From: Auxenochlorella pyrenoidosa
Taxonomy: Eukaryota; Chlorophyta; Trebouxiophyceae; Chlorellales; Chlorellaceae
NCBI GenBank assembly: GCA_001430745.1
Contig: KQ482057.1
Coordinates: forward strand, 1,234,867-1,255,348
Direction of reading: 5' to 3'
Length of the DNA: 20,482 nt
Shown: one piece after another, positions 10,446-19,420 of the stretch
Layout: every line of letters begins with the position of its first letter
Position numbering within the stretch: the stretch's first letter is position 1
The notes under the pieces: generated by a model
What the model saw: the letters and a program-made list of their open reading frames with translations, nothing else
Database searches by the model: none
Told to the model about the DNA's origin: nothing
Made by a program: the position numbers and the translations under genes

Positions 10446-10945
10446 GAAGGCCGAAAGAAGCTGAAACAAGCTTCAGGAAGGAGGACGGCAAGGACAGTCG
10501 ACGCAGCAGTACCGCCACCACGCAGCGCGGCATGCGGCCGTTCGCTGCCAGCTCCCCCCGTGGGTAGCCTGGTCCAACAGCAAGGGATAGTGGGGCTTCT
10601 TTGCTACAATGCTGTATAGATATGCCTGTGGAAGTGGCGGCAACAGCAGTACTCAGTCGGCACCATAGGTACCGGACCACGGCGGTGCTGCCGCCAACCC
10701 ACCAGCTGCTGCAGCTGCCTCAGTGTGGGCACTTCCCACCTGGGATGCAGCCCTGGCTTGCCTGCTTGCGCTCCAGCCTGTCCAACTGCTGCCGACCTTG
10801 AGGCACCTGTAGGGTGCGGGTTTGATCGCCATGTGTCGCTGCATGGAGCGGCGCGCTGCGAACGACCTGCGTGTCGTGCTTGCGCTGCTGGCCTGCTTCA
10901 AAGGAGCCTCCAGCCCCAACCTCAGCTTGAAGCACGCAACCAGCC
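10446..10945. promoter_or_regulatory. Shared upstream region of the divergent beta-helix and unknown-family genes
   Basis: About 500 bases separate the start codons of the minus-strand gene (10445) and the plus-strand gene (10946). Both promoters must lie here if the starts are right. I see no clear TATA box or repeated element. A plus-strand open frame from 10831 contains a hydrophobic stretch but is out of frame with the downstream exon and has no splice path to it. Confidence 0.45.
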
Positions 10946-12881
10946 ATGCAGCAAATCGGCGGAGGCAGCCCCCTGACCACCATGGGCCTGACCGTGGGCG
11001 CCTCGCAGAAGGACGGCGCTGGGACGGCGCCCGTGTATGCACTCAGGGTTGCCGGGGCCGATTTGGGCTACATCCAGGCGCAAGATGTGGCATTCGTGCG
11101 CTTGGAGCGGTCGCACTGGCCCTGGGAGACGCAGGACGGCACTGGAAGTGAGCGAGCAAGCTTGCCAAGGCAGTGCCGAGGCAGTGCCTCGAAGTTTGGG
11201 ACGGACAAGGGGCGGCCAATGCTTCTGAGCGCGCTGTCCAGGGTCGAGCAGATCAAGAGCAGATCAAGAGCAGACACGGTAAAGCGAGCAAGGTTGGACT
11301 CCTGCGCAGCTGGTGTCCGCTGGCCTCCCTTGTACCCTCACCGCCCACGCGCGCCGCCGCCGCTAACCCTTCCCCTCTCACTCAAGCAGGTTGCAAGCCA
11401 CAGGCATGACGAAGATGCTCCAGAACCTGATGCGAACTCATCACCTTTGTCTCCACTATCAGCTGCATTGCTGTGATTCCGTGGCCCTGCAGGGCTGCGT
11501 CTTGGCCTTGCTGGCCAGGCTGTGCTAGCCGTGGGCAGCGCCACCGATGTGTGCGAGGGGCGCCGCGATGCAGCCGACACATCTCGCCTGGTGCTGGAGC
11601 AGAACCTGGCGGGGCAGCTGGAAGTCAGGGGCGACGGTACGCCTCGCTTCACATGCGTTGTCGCCCTGCCCAGCCGCAGGCCTGATGCAGCGTCGACTGA
11701 TTTCAGCATGCGGCGGCGCCAGCAGCACTAAAGCCCATGACAGCACCAGCTCGCCAAGCTTGTGGCTGGTCCGCAGGCTGAGCCACGACCCCACTGTGTT
11801 CCACCCCCAACCCGCAGAGTACACACGGTTCCGGGTTGGAGTTAGCTACCCGCTGTTCCAGGTGGGTGCGCCTGCCTGGTTGCAGCCTGTGCCACCACCC
11901 CTCGTCCCTGCTGTGGATCATGCTTTGCTGCCGGCACAACGTCAGCCCATACAGAAAATACTTGGCAAAGGCTTGCCGACATGCTCGTTGTGGACTGACG
12001 ACCTTCTCGACGCATGCTGGGCGCTGCGCGCACAGCCAGCCATGAACAGGCGTCCAGTGTGCGTATGATGTCAGTTGGTCCCCTGCAACCCTTCTCTCCG
12101 CCGCAGACTGAGGGGCGCTACCTGCGCCACAGCAGGCAGTTTGATGTGCAGCGCCTGCAGCAGTGCAACGGGCTGGGCGGGTCGGCCGAGATGGAGTTTG
12201 CGCACCCCGACAAGGCGGAAAACCTGCGCTGCGGTGAGGGGGGAGGGGAGCCCAGAGGCACGCAGCTGCGCATGCTCGATGCCCCTTCGTCTTTGCTGTC
12301 CCTTCTGTCATGCAGGGGCAGCCAAGCCGGTCCCGTGTACCTGGAGGAAACTTCCCTGCACCTGTGCCCGCATGCCGCCACCTTTCCACCCACCGGTCCT
12401 CCATGCGATCCCATGCTGAGGCCTCCTGCCCGCTGCAGCCATTGGCGTGAGGCTGCAGCGCACCCAGGTGCAGCAGCGGCACATCCTAGGCTGGGGCAGG
12501 GCCGACGCTCTGCAGTCGGTGAGCTGGGTGCAGGCAGCCCCTCACACAATGGTTGGTCTTGTACTGGGAAGCGTCCAGCATGCCCAGCACGGCATCAGTC
12601 AGGCCCCTGCTGCCCAGAACCACACGTCGTGGTTGTGTAATCTATGAGCTGAACTTGTTGTACACTTGTTGTACACACACTGCCTCTGCTGCCTGCAGCT
12701 GCCCCGCTATTGGCCCGGCTCCTCCCTCTCTAGAGGGAACTGCCTGTCAACCACCCCTTAACCGCCCCCACTTCACCCACAGGAGGTGTACCTCCGGGCA
12801 GCGGCGGGGACGCTGGCCTGTGTGGTGGGCTACGAGCCAGTGGGCAACGAGCTGCGGTGCAGCGTGGGCGTGGGGCTTTGA
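10946..12881 (+). CDS. Unrecognised beta-strand-rich protein, paralogue of the gene at 15525-16981
   Basis: Six exons (10946-11147, 11493-11636, 11818-11861, 12107-12233, 12439-12518, 12783-12881) join in phases 1,1,0,1,0 to 231 residues; TGA is at 12879-12881. I do not recognise the family. The protein has no signal peptide and no long hydrophobic helix. It is full of short alternating segments ending in Gly/aromatic turns: PVYALRVAGADLGYIQ, VAFVRLERSHWPWE, LRLGLAGQAVLAVG, LAGQLEVRG, YTRFRVGVSYPLF, GSAEMEF, CAIGVRLQRTQ, VYLRAAAGTLACVVGYEP and NELRCSVGVGL at the very end. This pattern suggests a beta-barrel or beta-sandwich, for example a small organelle outer-membrane pore; that is inference only. 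The paralogue shares LR(L/V)GL, a YPLF/RPLF turn, an exon starting AIGV, and a last exon starting E(V/L)Y. Two TGTAA motifs follow about 195-230 bases past the stop. The start is the first ATG of the conserved exon. Confidence 0.75.
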
Positions 12882-13335
12882 GCGGCTGGCGGGGCTGCCA
12901 GTCCGGCAGCCACGGGCAGTCGGCAGCTACTGTAGAGCGCAGGGAGGCAGGAGGCTCCCTTCCCGTCTGTCTATACTTGTGTTCTCCCGCCGTACAAGCC
13001 AGGCACCATGTAGCTGCTCTTTGACACCCTCTTTGAACGCCCGGATTAGCGAGATGTTCCGACACCTGACTACTGTAATGAGTTTTCTGTTTGTGCTGCC
13101 ACGCTGTGTAACACTCACACTGGCAGCTGGTGCGGAATGCTGCTTGCACGAGGGGAGTGAGCCCTGCTGCAACGCACGGGGTGTCACAGTGAGCATGCAG
13201 GGAAAAGAGCTGGGCAGCAGACGGGGCAGCTGCTGCGCTGCCCGCCGTGCACGCGTGCCGCGCTGGAAGCCAGCTGGGCGCCCCTGGCTGCCTTTGGATG
13301 GACGGCTGAGATGGACATCTGTCATCCACCTTGCC
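12882..13335. other. Convergent intergenic region with plus-strand polyadenylation signals
   Basis: This lies between the 3' ends of the plus gene (12881) and the minus gene (13336). It holds TGTAA motifs for the plus gene. Open frames on both strands are present but show no domain-like sequence, and I see no further gene. Confidence 0.5.
13074..13111 (+). terminator. Two TGTAA polyadenylation signals of the unknown-family gene
   Basis: TGTAA occurs at 13074-13078 and 13107-13111, about 195 and 230 bases past the stop at 12881. The local sequence is less GC-rich than the surroundings. Either could serve as the chlorophyte-type polyadenylation signal. Confidence 0.5.
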
Positions 13336-14622
13336 TCAGTCGGCATCCTCTTGGGCCAGCTGCGGCTCTGCAGTGGTTGGGCCGGGCAGCCCGGGCGTGA
13401 AGCGCAGCGCGGCGCAGCATGCAAATGCGGCAGGGCCAGTGGCTGAAGTGCGTCGCAACACTCTGTGCTGGCGCCAGCCTTCAGCCAAGGCGCCACCGGT
13501 CCCCAGCGCGCCCAACAAGCAGCGCTGCCCCGGAGCCTGGGAGGGCGTGCATGGGCCCTCAAGCCCCGGAAGTGCAGGGATAATAGAGATCGGCCTCACC
13601 CATGGTCTCGTGAGGGATGAGGGGCGGGTTCTGCATGCACGGCATGGCCAGCAGGTTGGCGGGGGCGTCAGGCCAGCCTGCCCCATGCACACCTGCAGCC
13701 CCTGGCTTCGCGCTGCCACCAGTGCGCGGGGCTTACTGAGGGCTCAAGAGGGCGGGTCGGCCGGCCTCCCCGGGGTGCCCAGACCAGCACCACCCGGGGC
13801 GGCGCTTCTTGTCTGCACAGCGCTGTTAATCTTCCCCACAAGGCCCCCCAACCCTTTTAACCCCCGCCCCCCTTTAGCTAAGGCCTGCAGGATGTGCTCC
13901 ACGCTGACGTGGCCGTGGTCCTCCGGCTCCTCGCGGGGGTCCTCCTCCGGCTCGGGCTGGGGGGGGGTTGCCAATGGGTGGTGCTTTGATTAAGAATAGA
14001 AAGCGGGTGAGGGGAGGGGCCAGACAGGCCGGCCACCGGTGTGGGCGAGGCAGGGGCCGGCAGTGTGGCAGCGGCGCGCCCTTGCGGCCCTCCGCTTAGC
14101 GTGTAGCAGGGCGCGGCAGCGCCTGGTATCCGAACGAAAAGAACGAGGGCCGGCGGCGGCTGGGGGCCAGCTGCGCTCACCATGCCCTCCACCTGTGCAT
14201 ACGCCGGCTTCAGAACGTGGTCCACTGTGGTGCCCACCTGCGGGAGGGAGGGGGGCGCAAGCGAGGGCGTGTTCCAACCACCAAACCAGCCCAGGAGGAA
14301 AAACCCGCCGCTGTTGCGCAGGAGCACAGCATGCCCAAAACCGGCCAGGCGGCCGAATTGTGAGGCAGAGACAACCAGGCTGGGAGGGCCACAGGAGACA
14401 GCGTTACCTGCTGGAGCCGTGCACACGTCTGTGTCTATGCCTCACGCCCGCCCCTCCCCCAGCAGCACGACAGCAGGGCAAAGCAGAGGCTGGCTCAGGG
14501 GCCGTGCAACAAAGGATGTGGCTGGTGCCCACCTCGCCCACGTCCCGCCCTGCCATGCCGCTGGCATCATCTCCAAGGTCGCCGCCTCGCCCAGAGCCCG
14601 GCGCATTCGAGCGGTCAGCCAT
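13336..14622 (-). CDS. Unrecognised small acidic protein, multi-exon, partly resolved
   Basis: Exon A (14622-14533) starts MADRSNAPGSGRGG, continues GDDASGMAGRDVGE and is phase 0 at GAG|GTGGGC. Exon B (14237-14181) reads VGTTVDHVLKPAYAQVEGM, with GCAG before and GTGAGC after. Exon C starts at 13956 with PEPEEDPREEPEDHGHVSVE, then HILQALA; its donor near 13870 is unclear. Exon D (acceptor at 13692 or 13677, donor after 13600) reads DAPANLLAMPCMQNPPLIPH then ETM and ends ATGG|GTGAGG. A final coding stretch reaches TGA 13338-13336 and ends LRFTPGLPGPTTAEPQLAQE. The joins C-D and D-end are unresolved because I could not match phases with one obvious donor. The whole is short, acidic in the middle and lacks a signal peptide or membrane segment. 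I do not recognise the family. It stands between the two paralogues on the opposite strand. Confidence 0.5.
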
Positions 14623-15524
14623 GGTGTTTGGTTGCTTGGTAGCTGGCGCGCTGCACCGGGTATCAAGGGGAGCATGGTGCCAAAGGGTCAGGCACAGTGC
14701 GCATGTGGCGGATTCGGGCTCCCAATCTGCAGGAGACCGTGGCCCATATTTGGGCGAGTGGCTGTGCAGACATGTTGAAGCGAGCATCTGCACGCTGTAG
14801 CAGTGCGGCGGCAGTGGGCGGCAGTGGGGGCGGCGGGCCTGCAGAACCCTGGTGTTTTGCCCTGCGGCTGGCTGCAAAAGAGCAGCACGCAACCCCAGGG
14901 CAGCGGTTCAGGCCCTGCGGTTCAATGGACGGCCCCAGGTGCAGGGGCACGGGACCGGACAGTTCCCACTCGCACCCGTCTCTTGTTCGTCTGTCCAATG
15001 TACCAGTTGTTCAGACAACCTTGTCGAAACGAGCGAAAGCCGTTGACGTTAGTCCAGCAAGGCCTTCATGGCGGAGGCGCCAGCGCGCAGAGCGCGCCCT
15101 GCCGCAGCGAAAGCGCACAAGTCTGGACACTGGCAGTGCCCCTAACTAAAACGGGCAAGTATAGTGTTGCTGACAGCCAATAATTCGAAATGTATACAAC
15201 ATGAAAGCCTCTCCATCCGTTCAAGGCAATCCGGCGGCGCTGGCGGCGAGAGCACGAATGCGCCGCTCACCAGGGTTCGGTGGCCTCTGCATCAGGCTGT
15301 TCTTTGCCACAGCCTGATAAGAAAAACATCACAGGCTGGATTTCTTGAATCTTGAAAATGAGAAGTTATGGAAACATCAGCGCTGGCATTGCAGCTTGCC
15401 AGGAGCATTTCGTGCGCGACACGACAAGCTCAGTGCCCCTTGGTCTTCCACCGAGCCGAGTCTTGCACCGCTCAGGGCCCGTTTTGCTCACCAGATTTTT
15501 TGCTACGGTAGTGCAGTCATCAAC
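14623..15524. promoter_or_regulatory. Divergent intergenic region between the acidic-protein gene and the second paralogue
   Basis: About 900 bases separate start codons at 14622 (minus) and 15525 (plus), so both promoters should be here. A 150-codon plus-strand frame from 14697 has no splice context or recognisable sequence and was not accepted. The stretch around 15140-15200 and 15320-15370 is relatively AT-rich for this window and could mark a promoter. An extra 5' exon of the paralogue cannot be excluded. Confidence 0.4.
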
Positions 15525-16981
15525 ATGTCGGGAGCGCGCGGTTGCCCGACTAGTCGTCCGAGGCTCCTCGGGCATTACGCACAGAGGCCTGGGGCTGCTA
15601 CGCAGGACACTGCTGTTTGCCTGCGGGTCCCTGGCGTCCGTGGGGCCGAGCTGGGCCTCAGCCACACGGAGCAGGTGGCTTTTCTGCGTTGGAACCACGA
15701 CCATTGGTTCGTGGGCGGAGAGAGCGTGCAGAACCGCACGGAGCAGGCGCGGTTGTTGCTTTGGAACCCCGCCCAGTGGCTCATGTAGGGGAAGAGCGTG
15801 CAGAGCCTTGGGAGCACCACTGGTGAGTGCCTGATTGCAAAGAGGTGATTCTTTACCAGGAGTGGAGCGCTCACTGCATTTGCAAGCACTGCCTGCGGCG
15901 GTGAGTGCCCTCCCGTCGCGGCCCGCACCTGGCACAGTGGACGGGTGCCAACGCCTGCCATGCTCAGTCGACTCCTGGCCACCAGCCTCCTGCAGACTTG
16001 CGCGTTGGATTGGTCGACCAGTCTGCTGTCATCGTGAAGAATCTGCCCCAGCTGCTGAGGGGTGCCAGTTGGCGCGAGGTGCTCCGGTCCATGGACCTTC
16101 TGTACCACACGCGCATCCAAGCGGAGCTGGAGACCACGCCCTCTGGTGGGTGGGCAGCTCTGGGGATGTGCACTGCCTGATGAGGGCTGGGCCTTGCATC
16201 TCTTGTTGAGCTGGCCAGTGGGGCATCCACATTTTGTAAGCTGCATGCCCATCCGCACCCCTGGCCATGCCCCTGGAGGGATGGCCACTCCAGGCAACCA
16301 CTGGATCCTTGCTGCAGCTGGAGTGACGATGCGGCTTGGGTCGTGGCGCCCGCTGTTCAAGAGCCGGGAGCTGTGGGCGGGGGGCCAGCCGACGGGCCTG
16401 GACCTGCTGCGGGGGGAGGGCTCGGGCGCCATGGCAGAGCTGGAGGTGTCCCAACGAGACCAGAAGCTGGGTGAGTGGTGCAGGCGTGGCTGCAGGGGCA
16501 TGGGCGGGCGTCCTCGGACCAGGCACATTTGCGTGGGGCCGCTGTTGGTGTGGGAGGGAAGTGGCTATCAGGCTGCACACTGATGCACCCGCCCGCGTCT
16601 TGTGCTGCTCATGCCCGCCTAACTTTGCCCGGCCCCCACCTGCCCTATGCAGCCATCGGCGTCAACATGCGCAGCGCATGGCAGCAGCGCCTAATCCGCC
16701 CAAGCCTCAAACTGCACCCGGTGAGGCCTGCTGGGCTGCTGCAACTTGCACCAGCCCGTGGCTGTGCATACATTTGCACAAGAAGCGGAGCTGCTGTACG
16801 AGCAAGGCGCCGTGTGCTTCTGGTCCACTACGCCCTTCCCTCCAGGCATGTGCGCCCCGCCCGCCCACCAACGCCCCTGCAGGAGCTGTATGTCCAGTGC
16901 AAGGGCGAGGGCGGCTTGCTGCGGCTGGGGTACAGCTTTGCAACCGGCGAGCTGGGGATCAGCATTGGCTACGGCTGCTGA
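15525..16981 (+). CDS. Second member of the unrecognised beta-rich family, with in-frame TAG or alternative splice in exon 1
   Basis: By homology to the gene at 10946-12881, exons are 15525-15822, 15996-16145, 16318-16470, 16653-16720 and 16883-16981. Phases are 1,1,1,0 at matching positions; the partner's phase-0 intron after YPLFQ is missing here (RPLFKSRELW is continuous). Shared blocks: CLRVPG near the start, TEQVAFLRWNHDHW, LRVGLVDQSAV, HTRIQAELE, VTMRLGSWRPLF, AMAELEV, AIGVNMR, ELYVQCKGEGG and the end ELGISIGYGC. Exon 1 contains a 72-bp tandem duplication, and the second copy has TAG at 15786-15788 in frame. The homologous splice form is therefore stopped. An alternative donor after 15710 (TTC|GTGGGC) with acceptor AG at 15967 (exon from 15968) stays open and gives 227 residues, close to the partner's 231. 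So this is either a working gene with shifted splicing or a recent pseudogene. No TGTAA is seen before the neighbour's stop at 17270. Confidence 0.6.
15670..15813 (+). repeat. 72-bp imperfect tandem duplication in exon 1 of the second paralogue
   Basis: Two consecutive units begin CACACGGAGCAGG and CGCACGGAGCAGG, each followed by TTGGAAC and ending GAGCGTGCAGA or AAGAGCGTGCAGA. The period of 72 keeps the reading frame. Unit 1 encodes TEQVAFLRWNHDHWFVGG; unit 2 encodes TEQARLLLWNPAQWLM followed by TAG. Confidence 0.8.
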
Positions 16982-17269
16982 CGGCCACCAGCCACGGCTG
17001 CGGCTGCTCACTCGCCGCTGCCGCTGCTCAGCCGTGGCGGCGCGGCTGCTGACATCACCAGCACTTGTTCACTGCTGTCATCAGAATTTCATAATTCTGT
17101 GCCTGCTGGCCTCCACCTGCTAACTCATCCATTCCTCAGAGCAATGTGCCATGAGCGGCACCTTGTGCAGAACACAAGTCGCAGGCAGTTTTGCAAGGTG
17201 CAAGTCACAGCGCAATGTGAAAATCTGGCAAGCTGTCAACCCACGTCCGGGCTGCCCCGGCTGTGGGGG
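16982..17269. other. Short convergent spacer, nothing recognised
   Basis: These 288 bases lie between the stops of the second paralogue (16981) and the cyclophilin-like gene (17270). No TGTAA motif is visible on either strand, so the 3' ends of the two transcripts may overlap or use another signal. Confidence 0.5.
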
Positions 17270-18911
17270 TCAGGTGATGGGCCCCTCGTACGTCTTGTCG
17301 CCCTCCACCGCCATCACAAAGGGCACCTCCACCCGCAGTATGCGCAGCGTGATGTTGGAGTCCGGGTTGGTCCAGGGGCTGCGGCCGGGGGGGGGGCGGG
17401 GGGGGGGGGCGGGCGCAGGTTTGCTCACCGCCCGTGCACTGGGCTGGGCACGGCGTGACATTGGGAGTCGGATTTGGTCTCGGGGGACGGCAGCATGCAT
17501 GCATGCAGAGACGGCTGTTCGTGGGTGTGCACCGCCCGCGCGACTGCTGCATGGCGCGCACACCCTCCTCCGTACTGCCCCGCCCTTCTCACTTGTACCG
17601 CTGGGAGATGATGATGTCGGCTGTGCGCCACTCATCCACCACGCCCCACACCTGCAGGGCGCGCCGAGGTGAGCCGAGGTGAGCCGAGGAGGGGAGCGAC
17701 AGGCGGCAGCGCACGCAGGGCGCAGCACATGCAGCGGCAGCAGCTAGACCTTGGCCACGGCTGTGATTGCAATTGACACCACAGCAGCGAGTGAGGGCTG
17801 CAGCGGGCGGCGGTGGCACAGCGCTGCCATGCCCCCCGTGGCCAGCTTTCCCCACGCAAAGCGCTCCTCGCAGGAGCTGTCCCCGCTCGGCCCCGCACCG
17901 GGTGCGAGGTGCCCCACTCCGGGTGGTCCCCCATGGCGACAAACCAGTCCTTGCCCCCCGGAATGAAGCAGGCGTGGCCGCGCCGCACCGGGATGTTGCC
18001 CTCAAAGGGCGGGTCCTGCGGGGGCGGGGGGGGGCAGCATAGGCGCGCCAGTGGCTCGGGGGGTGGGGCTGGGACTGGGCTGGCGCCTGTGGCTCTGAGG
18101 CCGGGCCTGGGGGCCGACGCAAGGCCCCACAGGGAGGCCAAGCGCAGGAGCAAGCGCAGGTGACACCTGGCGACATGCACCAGGCGCTGTGCCCCCCCTG
18201 AACTGATCATGCCGAGCACGGCGCGAGGTCGCTGCAACCAGCAGGGAGGGGCGCGGCCAAGGCTGGCGCCCGCCCGCACCTCTGCCAGGTCGTGCATGCG
18301 GCCCTGCAGCAGCGCATAGGGCGGGCCCAGCGGGTCCTGCCCCTGCTCTGTCCGCGGCCGCGCCTCCACCCTGCAGCACGGGTTCAAGCAGGGCATGAGC
18401 GTGCACCACGCAATGTCGGCGGCTGCGAGCCAACAGCCGCGGCGCTGCGCCCTCCCAAGATCAGCCGTATCACGCGTTGTGCATCCGCCCAAGCACGTAC
18501 AATGCACCCGTGGGCGAAGCAATGGGCCCACCTGTAAAACGCGCACTTGTACGCGTTGCTGCAGCCGCGGGCGAGGGCCAGGCCCCACACCAGCGCCGTC
18601 ACGCGCGGTGCCAGCCGCTCCAGCAGGCGGATGCGTATGGGCCCAAACGTGGTGTAGAGCACCACCGCGCGCCCCGGCTCCTCTAGATATGGCTGGCCCG
18701 CTGCTGCCTGCAGCCGACGCTCCGAAGTGGCGGCGCTCGTGCTGCTGCCGGCGGTGGCGGCGGCGCCACCGCCGATACTGTCCTGCTGCACAAGGCTCGT
18801 GATCTGTGCAACGGGGTGCGCATCCGCATTGACAGCTGCGCCACACGCCGCTGGTAGCAGAAAGAGGAGCAGGAGCGCGCGTGTGTGTCGGCGACTTTGG
18901 GCAGCGGCCAT
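17270..18911 (-). CDS. Secreted divergent cyclophilin-type (peptidyl-prolyl isomerase-like) protein
   Basis: Five exons (18911-18532, 18370-18280, 18015-17899, 17651-17593, 17378-17270) join in phase to 251 residues; TGA is at 17272-17270. Residues 1-26 are a signal peptide (MAAAQSRRHTR, then ALLLLFLLPAACGAA). A low-complexity Ala/Gly/Ser spacer follows to about residue 75. The cyclophilin-like domain runs VVLYTTFGPIRIRLLERLAP, SNAYKCAFYR, GPPYALLQG, VRRGHACFIPGG, KDWFVAMGDHPEWGTSH, WGVVDEWRTADIIISQRY and ILRVEVPFVM. Against classical cyclophilins (human CypA numbering from memory), FYR fits Arg55, LLQG fits Gln63, DWFVAM fits Phe113, EWG fits Trp121 and TSH fits His126, so most active-site positions look kept although overall the protein is far from canonical. 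It resembles the plant/algal secretory-pathway cyclophilin-like group. Location would be the ER, Golgi or outside the cell. Intron 4 contains long C runs on the transcript strand. Confidence 0.8.
17386..17413 (+). repeat. Long G-run tract in intron 4 of the cyclophilin-like gene
   Basis: Runs of about ten and twelve G are separated by single C. On the minus-strand transcript this is the C-rich polypyrimidine tract immediately before the exon 5 acceptor (AG at 17380-17379). Confidence 0.75.
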
Positions 18912-19064
18912 ATGCGGCTTGTAGGCCTGCTGCGCTCGATTCAATCAGTGTCGGGCGCACACCAAAGCGGGGAGACAACGGCGACAGCAGGATGCGGTTG
19001 CATCAATCCTGTGCCACACTGCACCGCTGTGATGCTTGGGATGCTGACGATGCAGCCGAGCCTT

Positions 19065-19104
19065 GCCTGCCTGACTTCACTGTGCGCCTGCCTGACTTCA
19101 CTGT
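19065..19104. repeat. Direct repeat of 19 bases, period 21
   Basis: GCCTGCCTGACTTCACTGT occurs identically at 19065-19083 and 19086-19104, separated by GC. It lies about 150 bases upstream of the cyclophilin-like start codon and just before the candidate polyadenylation signal of the dikinase gene. Confidence 0.9.
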
Positions 19105-19105
19105 C

Positions 19106-19110
19106 TTACA
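19106..19110 (-). terminator. Likely TGTAA polyadenylation signal of the glucan dikinase gene
   Basis: TTACA on the plus strand reads TGTAA on the minus strand, about 310 bases past the TGA at 19423-19421. It is also about 195 bases upstream of the next gene's start codon, which leaves room for a promoter between them. Confidence 0.45.
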
Positions 19111-19420
19111 TAAGATCTCATCCATTCCGGGTTCGTGCAGGAGACTGAGCCAACCTTCTTGTTAGGCCCAAGGAAGGGCAGGGACGGCACGATGACGTAC
19201 GGTCGAACCGTGATCCAGAGGTTCATTGCAGCGATAGCTAGCTGGCAGGCAGGGGCCCACTCGTAGCAGGCCGCTCAGAGAAAAGAAAGACGGTAGTATC
19301 AGAGCGTGTATAGGTTTCGAATGAGCCGCGAAAGGGATCTGAAAAAGGCATGGTGGCTCATTCGAGCGTCACATGCGACACATGTTCGTGCAGCGCGCAC
19401 GCCTTGGCTGGTTCACATGC

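Larger units (their letters stand above)
18912..19420. other. Intergenic: promoter side of cyclophilin-like gene and 3' flank of glucan dikinase gene
   Basis: This head-to-tail spacer lies between two minus-strand genes. It contains a 19-base direct repeat (19065-19104) and a minus-strand TGTAA (19106-19110), but no coding sequence that I can support. Confidence 0.5.

Noticed and set aside
10831..11151. Plus-strand frame with a hydrophobic N-terminus as a signal-peptide exon of the unknown-family gene
   Set aside because: It is out of frame with the conserved exon, and no donor/acceptor pair links them before the ATG at 10946.
14697..15149. 150-codon plus-strand open frame in the divergent spacer
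   Set aside because: No recognisable motif, no splice context and overlapping open frames on the other strand; long chance frames are common at this GC content.
15786..15788. TAG read as glutamine (altered genetic code, known in some ulvophyte algae)
   Set aside because: No in-frame TAG occurs within any of the other exon models, including the 17-exon gene, so recoding is not supported.
19190..19260. GGTTCGACC on the minus strand as a tRNA B box
   Set aside because: No A box at the right distance and no cloverleaf.
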